Shown piece by piece: positions 33,870 to 44,229 of a stretch of 64,000 nt of DNA. The stretch spans positions 4,143,501-4,207,500 of the forward strand of contig JAFREQ010000009.1 of assembly GCA_025331565.1 (NCBI GenBank). The letters run 5' to 3'. The translations under genes and the position numbers were made by a program. The first letter of the stretch is position 1. Every line of letters starts with the position of its first letter. A model generated the notes under the pieces. The model saw nothing but the letters and a program-made list of their open reading frames with translations, had not been told where the DNA came from and made no database searches. Source of the DNA: Holacanthus passer (Eukaryota; Chordata; Actinopteri; Pomacanthidae).

Positions 33870-35460
33870 CCACACTACAGCCAAGCCTCTCAAAACACAA
33901 CAACACACAAACACACGTGAGTGAATGTAATGTTTTTCCTGTGTGCCTCTATGATGTGCAATGTGAGACAGCCAATCACCAGCACTATTAGAGCTTGGTA
34001 CAAGCATGCTGCATGCTTATGAACTCACTAACGCTTATGAAATTTACTCCTTAGGTATCAACATTTGATACCAAATGACAAGGCATTTTTACTTGACAGT
34101 ATCAAATCAATTCCGCCAGTGCCACAAAAGTATCGAAGTTCAGTACCCGGCCCTAGTCCTTAGCAACGGAAATATTATCTGGATCTGCTCTTGGTCCACA
34201 TTTATTTCACTACAGTGGCAGTTTTTACTTGATATTTGTCAATCTCAGTGGACCAAAAAGTGTGATATTCTCCAACAGCGTTTAGATTTTTTTTGTGTAA
34301 AGCTTCATGGTCAGTCTTTGTGTGTTGCTCTACAGAGTTTAAAGGCCTTACTTGTGTGGGCCAAAGACCCAGAGTGATGGAAAGGACCCCTTCAATTTTT
34401 TTTAATCGACAGGAAACCTTGCTGGTCTCACTAGCTCCCTTCTCTTCTCCTACTGGGTAGATGAAGACCTTCATCCCTCTATTCATCTCTCTGTGACTCA
34501 GCAGGAGTCTGTATTTTCCTGTTTGGCTCTTCATCCCACTCTCCCTTATTTTCCTCTTGTCTTCTATCACCTTTATCCTGTCATAGTCATTCATCCTGTA
34601 CTCAGTTTTTTCCCTGGTGGTGGAAAAAAATCAAAATGTCACTACATCGACACATCCTGAGCTTGCCCACCCACACAATCCTTGCACTGGAACGCCCCGC
34701 TTTAAAAAGGAGTCCTGGATGATACAAACAGCTGAATGTTTTGATCCATACAAAACGCCCTACACAGAAAGAGAAGCTGTTTGATGTTTGTTTCGCTGCC
34801 TGTCTCTCCCCAAAAGCGATGCTTTCCCAGCCTGCTCAGGCAGAACCCAGTTAACACAGCGACTGAGTCTTAATTTCCCCAGATCATCCATCATTTAACT
34901 TGTCAAATAGCCTGTCACCAGTCTTGATTTGCCAGAACAGAGTTGACTGTAAATGTAAAGAAAGCAGAGCCTCTCTTTCAGTTCAAATTTGATGTGTATT
35001 TCAAACTGGCAGGCATGCAATAACAAGTCTCACATCATACAAGTCTTGTATTATCCATATAACCAGAATATTCAAAGTCAGAAGGAACACAATTATGAAA
35101 ATAAGATCCAGGTTGTAAAATACCGGATGTTCCCTTTAACTAGGACAGTGAACCACTGGAGAGGAGAAATATATAAAGGAGATGTAGCAAGAGACATTTA
35201 GAGGGAGACGTGTATTAATCAAAGATAATAATCAGATGCTACAGAGGTCACACATTCAGTCATATGGCTATTCTGATCCTCCTCCACTTCTTCTCTCATT
35301 ATCACATTACTCTAAAATGCTTCGCCCCAGACTATTTGTCCTGACTCACAAAATGCATTTTGGCTCCTTTGTCTGTTTTTTTCCTCTCTCCCTGTCCCTC
35401 TCCAGTTTTTCTAATGTTGCTTTGTCACACATCAGCTGAATTCTCTGTTTATTTTCACTT
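33870..35460. other. no gene; repeat relic at about 34050-34165
   Basis: 'tatcaacatttgataccaaa' and 'agtatcaaatcaattccgcc', then 'gttcagtacccggccctagt', recall a teleost short element with 'gtaccgaactttgatac'-type ends. A 130-codon Lys/Arg-rich - frame at 34202-34594 lies opposite pyrimidine-rich sequence and is not called. Confidence 0.4.
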
Positions 35461-35465
35461 TATAG

Positions 35466-35581
35466 CACTTTGCAGTGGCAAAGGGAGCACTGTCATCATC
35501 ACCAAAATGAGTAGAGGCAGGAGTGTCAGCAGATTTGCCATAGTTTTCTCCCAACACATTTGTGCGTTTATGGTAGAGAAA
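35466..35581 (+). other. candidate coding exon (116 nt)
   Basis: The acceptor ctctgtttattttcactttatag ends at 35465 and the donor GAGAAA|GTGAGT follows 35581. One frame is open throughout: two leading bases, then 38 codons (LCSGKGSTVIITKMSRGR... to FMVEK), ending in phase 0. Splice sites are better than average, but there is no homology that I recognise. Its start phase fits the candidate exon at 25001-25090 and its end phase fits the one at 44644. Confidence 0.25.
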
Positions 35582-35599
35582 GTGAGTCAGGTCGATTGA

Positions 35600-38500
35600 A
35601 ACACGAGAGGTGGGCTGTAGCATCCAAGATCCTTTGTGTTCAGTTTTTTGAAAAGCATGTCTTTATTTTTTCACCATGTGCAGCTTTTTGTTGTGATCAC
35701 CCTCAGTCCTACCTCCTCTCATCTAAAAGCTGAAAGGCACTACTGTTAACCTCTGCTCTCATAACAATTAAATAACTCCCCCAACTCTGAATTCATAATT
35801 AAGCAAATCACTTGTCTGATTGAGTAATTAAAATGGGCCGTGCTGTTTTTATCCCCCAGAAGAATCCAAAAAGCAGTTTGAATTAACGAGCATGGGTCTC
35901 TCTAATAAAATAAACATCAAACTGCACAATGCAGAATGAATTTCTGTATCATGCAGTACAGTGCAATATGTATAATATTTTGAAGCTTTTAATGGTCAGT
36001 TTGTGTTGAGTGAGTTAATTCTATGATAATGTTTGAGGCTGAGGAAGTGTGGAGTGAGTACTCAATTGCATTACATTATATGGTGCTCCTATTATGTTGA
36101 ACAAAATATAATGAAATACAAAATATCTGAAGCATCCTACTGTCACATTGTGTTGCTTTATATTATAAAGTAACAATATAATACAGTCTAATAAGGGGTC
36201 AAATACAATCATATTCAAAACACAAAACATACAGCATTACATTGTGTAAGATGTTACAGCATAATGCAAGCTTGTGCAACACTACCATGAACTCTGAATT
36301 GGAGTTGAATCCACCCCTCTGATAGTGTTTGTAAAACTTCAACATTGCAAGCTTCACAAAGGTAGTATTTATTGCAGGGTTGTGTAATGGATTGCATAAT
36401 AATTTATAGCTGTTCATGTTTTGTGTCCATTCCCTATATGCATGAATATAACTAACTTGTACTGAACTGTGTAGCAAGTACTATGGCGAGTGTCCCACAA
36501 CACATAAGTGCAAGCATACATAAAAGCATATTTTGTACAAGCATACATAAATTAACTCAACCATCCAGGTTGAAACAATAAAACCTGATGGCTTTAAATG
36601 GATGCGCTGACACAAGGCTATTACCATTTCCCTCCTGTCCTAATTGTATGGTGAAATGCTCCCCTCCGACTCTTGTCTAAAGCTTGACAGTTTGTTTGAT
36701 GTGTGTGACTTTCCCTTGTTCTCTGTTGGATCCCGTCCGTTGCAGTGCTCCGTCACTCCTGGGCAGGGTGGGAGTGCTACACACACACACACACGCAAAA
36801 AAGAAAGAGCTTCTGTTTAAGCTGGGAACTCGTGCCTGGCCTCCCCTCTGCTGCTAATTGCTTGGTTTCCCATCTGGACTATCTGGCACTAGTAGGGCTG
36901 TTTCTCTTCTTTACCCTTTCCCCCATTTTCTCTGTTAGCTGCATGCCTGTTCGGTCTATAAAGTAAATTACCGATAGAATATCAGAAATATCGCTTGAAA
37001 TGGAAAAACTTCTCATAACTTGTGACTTGCCCGTTTCAAATGTAAGATATTTGACATTAGAATCCAGCCTTACAACTGAACCCTGCTAAATTGTGCAGTT
37101 CATGTTGAGTTGGTTAAAATAAAGCAGATCCCTGTCCTCCTCACGCTGCGAGTGTTGCCCTCTTTTATGACAGCTGGGATTCACACTGCAGCATTTCACT
37201 GCATGTGAGAGTGAAAATTAGAGTGTGATATTGTGTGTGTGAAAAATTATCTGGAAGCAGCGGTGTGACTGACTCTGTGTTAAGATAAAATACATGTATT
37301 TGCTAAGTTTTGATGCTAACAAATCTGTTCTCTCACTTTCTTGTTAACAAAGAGCAGTGTCCAAAACCTTTGGGTAGCATCTTCTCATTTTTAGCTGGCA
37401 CTGACTGTTGCTTTCACCGTTCCACAAACTCTGCTGGCGGCCGGTCATATCAGCTGCTAATTAATGTTAATTCTGTGAGTAACTTGATGACAGGCCAGAA
37501 TTAAACTTGCCTGTTGTGCTTAACATGCTCGGTGCAACTGGGATTTATACTCTGCCAAAGATTGTTTCTGTTGTTCCAAGAACACCAACAGAGTGACACG
37601 TCTCTCTAGCTGATCAAGTCACATCAATTTCAGGAGTCGCATTCTCCAGTTAATCTTTCGTTCATATCAAATCTGTAATGTAAGTGTATAAACCTAATAG
37701 TTTTGGACAAGGACCTCCGGTTTTTGGATCAAGTTGCTTGTGAAAAATAAGGTGTGTTTGATTTTGTAGGCTATAGCTGTTATTTGTGTCGGATACATAT
37801 TTAATCAAAAACAAGTGTTGTAATACTATTTTACGATTTCTGTTTTGAGTGGTCTACCATTTTTTAACCTATTTTACTATGAAAAAGATATTGCAAATGA
37901 AATTGAGGCATAATTCATGAATAAGCATACATGGTCTCTAACCAGTATGTGAAAATATTTTTGTTTTCTTCTTGGTGTACAGTGACATGTGGTATAGATG
38001 TGTCAGCCTGGTGATAAATGTCCAACTGATTTCAGTACTGACCAGGATTCTGTAAAGGGCTTGTGAAGGCGATGAAGGAATTGAAAACTGAGGCTTTTGT
38101 GTTTAAAAAATATTTCATAGGTTGTTTATACATCTTTATAGAACTTACAAAACATTTATTTAAACCTTTTTAATAAAACTAACGCTTTACATTATGCAGT
38201 ACTTGCTTCCCTTTTTAACCTCTCATTCTAAGAGCGTTTACTTTTTAATTTTTAATATCACAGATTCATTTTCTTTAATTGGTTCTGAAATCTGAGTTAT
38301 ACAACTGGGTATTGAAATGGTCAAGTGGTGTGTGATTGCATTTTAAAACTAATTAAACATTGCTCATTGTTTTGAGATGAAATTGCATGTGGTTAAACAT
38401 TAACAACTTTCCCTTTGCGCCATAGTGATACACAAAAGGGTATACTGGATAAGTTGAACAAAAACTTTGGAGGTGGCTGCAAATAAAGGTAATGTTAATT

Positions 38501-38770
38501 CATTCAGTTGTGGTACTCCATTTCCATGCTCCATATCGGCTGATTGTCAAAATGTCTGCTGGTAGAAAACCCTTTTTAAATGACCCCATTTATTTTTTAA
38601 TTTTCTGTTGGAGCTTTCGCCGGCATCTTTAGAAATCACTTTTTTTTGTTTAGTGTAGTAGCCATTGCTGATCATATTAACTTGTCAGCTGTTGCAGAGG
38701 AATTTTTTCACAAAAGACCAACTTGTAAGTGATTGTTTTTGACAGGAATTGTATAAGGTTTCGTAAATCA
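35600..38770. other. intron-like sequence, no gene
   Basis: Positions 35760-35900 look like a conserved non-coding block (repeated TAATTA/AATTAA words with unique spacing). Positions 36060-36260 are very AT-rich. A short (AC)7 repeat lies at 36781-36794. No exon is supportable. Confidence 0.45.
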
Positions 38771-38776
38771 GGTGTA

Positions 38777-38937
38777 GACTCATTTCAACCAGTGTCAAAC
38801 AGCACAAGTTGCATTTGTCAAAAAGCTCCAAATAGGTGTCCTGCTGGCCGACAATGCACTGCAACGTCCCTGGATCAAGTTCGACAGGGGCCGGGGTTTC
38901 TGGCACAACTTCACCTACTTCCAAGGTGCAAGGTGAA
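38777..38937 (+). other. GC-rich segment: exon or SINE fragment
   Basis: A GC-rich patch in AT-rich surroundings. One + frame from 38777 is open to a donor-like GCAAG|GTGAAG after 38935, with a protein-like product (...VLLADNALQRPWIKFDRGRG...), but another + frame and one - strand frame are open too. The words 'gcaacgtccctggatcaagt', then tcgac, also resemble the B-box region of a teleost tRNA-type SINE ('aacgtccctggttcgaatcc'). The preceding acceptor (aaatcaggtgtag) is poor. I cannot decide between the two readings. Confidence 0.3.
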
Positions 38938-38951
38938 GGGAAAAAAGTCTA

Positions 38952-39064
38952 ACAAGGTCAAAACTCCACCAACACTTGTAGTATATAGAACAACTTTGTT
39001 TGACCAGTATGGTTGTTAAAGAGTAAAGTTGTTCTATATACTACAAATGGAGTTTTGAGCTTGT
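38952..39064. repeat. imperfect inverted repeat (stem about 38 bp)
   Basis: 38976-38997 and 39025-39046 are perfect 22-base reverse complements (ttgtagtatatagaacaact, then tt). The stem continues after a small bulge with the perfect 11-base pair 38958-38968 and 39048-39058 (tcaaaactcca). The loop is about 27 bases. It looks like a folded short DNA element directly after the GC-rich segment. Confidence 0.85.
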
Positions 39065-39069
39065 GTCCA

Positions 39070-41375
39070 GTAAAGGAATAAGATGCCCAAAAAATAAATT
39101 TAACAAAGTTGCTTCAAATACAGTGTCTCATGCCAGCAGTCACTTCATATCACAGATTTCTTTTGCCATATACTGTGGTGTATCATTACCTTACCTGCCA
39201 TTTTCATTGAGCTCTTCCCATCACTACTGAGGTTACAAGGTGGCAGAGCAGTTTCTCAGTTGGTTGCTTTTTGAAATGCCTCAGCCATCACTTGGAGTCA
39301 GGCCTACTAAAAATGAGAAATTTTACGTTGTAGATGAAACGTTGTGTGTCAACATCTTGCCCTTGGCAGATGTCCCAAGAAGTTAATATTGCAGTCGGTC
39401 TAGTATCAGCATATGGATTTTGACAGATTTGTCTCCGTTATAGGTGTTGATTGTAGTGAAGGACTCCTCCATTTGAGGTGCCGCTCCACATTTTGGCAGT
39501 TGATACCAGGTCACTGAGAGTTCAGAAGAAGTTATTACACAGTAGTCATCATAATCTGAGCTTTCATTGCTCAGCAGATCACTTTTTTCTGCTGGCCAAA
39601 TCCCTCTGCATGTTAGAGTTCCTGGACACTCTTGTCCACAGAATGAGCCTTTCATTTAGTGGTTATGATGATGTGTCACAGGCAGAAAATGAGACTTTTA
39701 AAAAGCAGTAAGGGAAATAATCCCCACAACAGTGGGATATATTATGTGTTATTGGCTACATATTTGTGTCAAGATTTTATGGATACTCATTTGGTCCCAA
39801 ATGTCTGCTTTTGGTTTTCATGGTTGTGATGTTCAAAAGAAACATCAGAGTCTAATTTGAGTCACAAAGTCTTCAGTCTTTTCATCAGGACACGGAACTG
39901 ATCAGGTTGAATGTGACTGAATAAAAGGAGCCTTCTTCTGTGTTGAGCTTTTGATTTGGCTGTATGACGTCAGGGAGAGACATCAATCCTGAGCAACCAC
40001 TCAGTGAGACAAGTAAATGGTGGGTTTCTTTCCTTGTTTGATAACACCTTTGGTAGGAAGAGGGTGTTGGACCAGGGTTGCAAACACGTCTAATTTTCTG
40101 TCATTATGTACTTGTTGACTTTTGTTACATGCGCGCCTCGTTTCATTTGTTAGTATTTTCCTGTAAGCTTATGCCTTATCAGGGTTTCTCACCACAGTGT
40201 TAAAAGAAAACACATTTTGAAAATCAACATACTGAGAAAACTAAGAAAAACAGCTAGTAGGAAAAAAATACTGACAAATATATTGTGGAGCCAATATTGC
40301 GATATTCTTGGCCAATAAAAAATATGAAAAATGCAATCAAACACTGGGCTCAAAGCAAAAGAGTAATGACAAGCAACGAATACTAATGTCCAACAATAAA
40401 GACTGTGCCAAATAGTTGTTTATTTAAAGGCAGATTAAAAAACTGTATTTTCAGCATCAAGTCATCATCAGCGTGAAATGACATTTCCCAGATGATAAAT
40501 ACACCTTCAAGTTAGGTGTCCTTAAGGCATCTACAGTGTCTGCTACGTATTTTGACCACTCTTTAATATGTGATACTTACAATGTATGATGCTTACATAC
40601 AGTGCAACCCCCTCCCCCATACCCAACCAATTCTTTTGGCGAGGACGGTGGTGACTCAGGGTCAAATATTTTTGTTTTGTCTTGTTTAATATTTTGTCCA
40701 AACTATGTTGATAAGTAAATTAGGTCCCAGGAAAACAAGGTTAGTAAGAAAGTATGTAAGCAAATAGGTAAGTAAATGAAAATAAATCTCATATAACAAA
40801 CAACAACAATAATTAAAGATCATAGCCGATGTTATTATTATATAATGGTTAATATTTAACATTATGGAGACTATTTGGATGCAGATCTCAGTGGAGTGGC
40901 GCCTTGCATCCAAATACATAATCACATTATCTGCTGCTGTAAACAGTAGTTAGATGAAGACACAAGCGCAGATAAAGGCAGCAGACAGTATATGCACTCA
41001 GGCAAAACAATAAAGGCTTCAGCCAAAACTTCTTGCTGAACTAGACTTGGAAACCATGAGTCTGCACTGCAGAAGAAAATTACCGGTAACACAAGTACAC
41101 TAAAACATATTGGTTTTACAAAGTTGTCAAAGTTACACTAACAGCTTAGCTACAGGATGTTGTGGTTAAGTCAGAAGAGAGAGACATACTCAAATCTTCA
41201 TGCTAAATATAACCTCACGCACGGCTGAATTTCACGATTAAACATTGTAGTTACTTTACATGGTAGACTTCAATTACTGTACCATTACAGCCAATGTTGA
41301 CAGAAGCTTGCATCTCAGACAGCTCCTTTGCCCCTTTGCAATGCCTGTCACAGGATCAGAAATGAAAAATTGCAA
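39070..41375. other. no gene; short palindrome at 40873-40915
   Basis: 40873-40883 (atttggatgca) and 40905-40915 are perfect 11-base inverted repeats around 'gatctcagtggagtggcgcc', possibly a short element end. On the - strand an acceptor ttttcttctgcag (at about 41075) is followed by about 48 open codons, but there is no donor. Nothing else is supportable. Confidence 0.4.
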
Positions 41376-41380
41376 CATAC

Positions 41381-41766
41381 CTAATCCTCAGTAGGGCGGA
41401 TATCATGAGCCTCTCACACATCACGTCCTCCTGGCGGATCTCATCATGGCTCTTGACATGTGTCACGGAGGAAGAACATAAGACCAACAGCAGGAATGAC
41501 AGAGACTTTTTTCGGTTAAAGTGTAAAGCTGAAACATAACCTTTTTTGTGATTGCAACAAAATAAAAGTAAGGTTAAAAAAAAAAAAAAATCATTTTTGC
41601 CTACCTCCTTTTAGTATTATCCAGTTTGAATCAGAAAGAAAATCGATTCTCCTACAACTGCTTTCATACAAGGACAAGTAAAAATAGTAAGTAAAAATTT
41701 CATTTTTGGTTTCTGTAAAACAGTGCAACACCTACCTCTAGCCATGATGGTTGTCCCTAAAATGGG
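41381..41766 (-). CDS. candidate start of a secreted or membrane protein gene, two exons, partial
   Basis: Exon a is 41736-41766 (- strand): acceptor ttgacttcacag, leader CCCATTTTAGGGACAACCATC, ATG at 41745-41743 in good context, donor AGAG|GTAGGT. Exon b is 41381-41528: acceptor ggttatgtttcag, donor GGATTAG|GTATGT. They join in phase 1 to give MARALHFNRKKSLSF, then a hydrophobic run (LLLVLCSSS), then a polar part with 'SHDEIRQEDVMCERLM' and 'ISALLRI'. This is the n-h-c layout of a signal peptide followed by about 28 mature residues with one cysteine, 52 codons plus two bases in all. Exon b is GC-richer than its surroundings. The 'xxKEQxMC'-like spacing recalls the extracellular start of class B peptide-hormone receptors, but this is weak. 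No downstream exon was found, so the gene is partial here; it may be a gene unknown to me. Confidence 0.45.
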
Positions 41767-41769
41767 CTG

Positions 41770-43265
41770 TGAAGTCAATGACATATTGATTTTGTTGCAT
41801 ATTAAAATTTCAGAGTACACCAGTGTTGACAACTGTCAAAATGCTTTAGGCTACGGAGGCACCCAGTCAACAAGATGCCAGACTTACAACAGGAGGTCTT
41901 AAAATAGTGTATGCTTGGTAGAATTTACTCAGATGTTGCAGCCAAACAAGAAAATGACAGCTTAATAAAAGCCATAAGCTGACACGGCTAAAACACTTTC
42001 TGGCAGCATCCACTTAATAGACTGAATTATATGGTGAGTTTCCCTTTGTAAACAACCCAAAGCATTCCGCACTTTTTGAATTATTTATCATGTATTTTCA
42101 GCTGTTTAGGTTATTTGGGGATGAATTAGTCAGTGTGTTGCTGTATTAGTGCAGACAAGTGATGGTGGGGATTCTTTGTCACACCTATTTGGAAGATGAA
42201 TGCAATATCAAAATGAGAAAGGTAAATGCTACAAGACACACAGATATACCACGCATTGGCGCTCTTAAGTCTTCAAATGGACAAGACACTGTTTGAATTC
42301 CATTCATTTATTTCTTTCCATTCTTATTTCTTTCCATTCTTATTTCTATTTCCTGTCAGTAATAAACTAAACTTTTGAAGCAAATGACATGAAACAACAT
42401 GAAGATATGAACCTTTCATCCTAATTATCTTTGTGCCCTTGGAGACTGTTCGAGAACTGCATTTCCCCTCTCACACCGCTTGCAGGAACATGATGTTCAG
42501 AGTTGAATAGGACTGTTAATATAGTCAATCAAAACAAAATTCGTTCTCAACTTGCAACCAGATACATTTCATTTTGCAGAGTAGAGCACTTCATGAAGCA
42601 TTATTGTGTAACAAAATGCTTTGTCTATAGAAAAGGAAAACAACAAACGAAAAAAACAGTTTATTTGTTTGCTTTAATTTTTTACTTTTTCATCAGTAGG
42701 GAGGGTCAGAGGAGGTCTCTAAACAAATGGAATGGAAGTTCAGAGACTCTCAAACAGAGTTAAATGGGGTTGCATGTAAAATCCACTCTACCCCTACAGT
42801 GGTGTCTGCTTCCACTGCTGTGACAGCTCATGTTTTCCATCAAGAGTAAATTGTATGCATTTGCCCTTTAGTGCATTAAATGGACTAAGATAAAACAGTG
42901 AACTGGGGTCAAGCATTTGGGGGCACAAATGCATGGAAAATTCCATTTAGCGAAGAAAAAAAATGCTGGGAGGGGTCTAACAGGAGAGGAGGGTGCAAGG
43001 ATGCCCACACTTGGGGTTAAGTGACCACCCACTCTGTGTTTTTATTCTATGAGCAATAACATTTTGTGATTCGTGACTATTTGATAGAATGCATTTTGAA
43101 ACACTGCATTGTTTTCCATAAAATACAAAAGAGCTCTTTAATGAGCATTGCTGTAAAGAGGATTTGTTGCCATGCGAGTATAATAATAATCAGATACTGT
43201 CAAAACATGTTTGTCTGCGAGCTGAGTGCATCAGTGAGATCTACAGGGTTTTGAGTCAAGGCTGA
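41770..43265. other. no gene
   Basis: AT-rich. A 16-base unit is repeated twice at about 42309-42347 (atttctttccattctt). An A15 run lies at 41576-41590, inside the intron between the two - strand exons just described. Confidence 0.5.
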
Positions 43266-43274
43266 TTCTTAGCA

Positions 43275-43375
43275 GGGCTGCACAACTAATTGAAATTGTG
43301 ATTTTGATTCATTGCAATCCATTTTTTACAATACAGGGACTCAATAGTATTTTGATTAGCAGGGAGATCCTTTCA
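43275..43375. repeat. degraded short DNA element
   Basis: 'cagggctgcacaactaattg', then aaattgtgattttgattc, matches the 'gggctgcacgattaatcgaaa' teleost repeat type; only one end is left. Confidence 0.45.
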
Positions 43376-43998
43376 CTGAAGTGTTCCTGATTTCCCCTAA
43401 CAAAAAACGAGATTATATGACAAGCTGTTCACAGGCAAAGTTGGTAGACAGTTTAAGCAGTTTAACATGTATTAAAATAAGGTCGTCTTCAGACCAACAT
43501 TAACACCCTGTGAAAAAACCCCCCACATGATCCATAGTACTTTGTGTGTTCACTGTGTGGTGCATGTGCATTCTTGATCGCTTTAGGTGTTTGTAAAGCT
43601 GATATCTATATGTTTTTTCATTAAGGTTGTTTTGTTTATGTCAAGTTTTGTGCTGGTGAACTGTAACAAATTCAAACCAGCATATTTAATGTGGCTGGAG
43701 ACACTCTCCAGAAGTGTTTATAAGCTTATTTGGCTTGTCAGGTCACAGCTTACATATGTGACAGTGAGAAAGGCTGCTAAATATAGAGCCAGTACAGTTC
43801 ATGTCAGTTTTAAACATCAAAATAAAGCACAAGAACTTTGCGGTTGCACTTTGCTAGCGGTTGCATTTTCCAAATTTTGCCACATAAAGATAGGTTTCAC
43901 CACAGCTTTCCACAACAACAACTCTGATGGTAGCTGTAGACCTCTTGTCACAGTTACTGATTTCTACTTAGATATTGCTGTCTAGATTGATGTGCAAG

Positions 43999-44220
43999 TC
44001 AATGTGCTTTAATGGTCTCAGTAGATTGGTCATTGGGACGGATTCCCTGTGAGTGTCCCTGGATGATAAAACCTTCAGGGACGCTTGTGCCAGCAGCCAG
44101 CAAATAGTACTTGCGTGCAAGAAGCCCGCCAGAGCCAAATGTCCACGCACTGCCATCTCTGCTGAGCGCTGCATTGCCTGCTGTCAGACAGTACAGAATG
44201 ATAACCACCAGAATCGGCAT
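43999..44220 (-). other. 73-codon ORF with signal-like N-terminus
   Basis: From ATG at 44220 the frame begins MPILVVIILYCLTAGNA, a plausible signal peptide. It continues with a Gly/Ser/Leu-rich stretch ('WTFGSGGLLARKYYLLAAG', 'SVPEGFIIQGHSQG') and stops at 43999. It is GC-richer than its flanks. The frame stays open upstream of the ATG for about 15 codons. No family recognised; it could be an exon, a piece of an unknown repeat, or chance. Same strand as the 41.4-41.8 kb candidate, about 2.2 kb upstream of it. Confidence 0.25.
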
Positions 44221-44229
44221 TAATATGCT

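Noticed and set aside
34202..34594. 130-codon Lys/Arg-rich - frame
   Set aside because: Opposite a C/T-rich stretch; no motif and no splice sites.
40873..40915. tRNA-like or structured RNA gene
   Set aside because: Only an 11-bp stem with a 21-base loop; no cloverleaf or internal promoter boxes.
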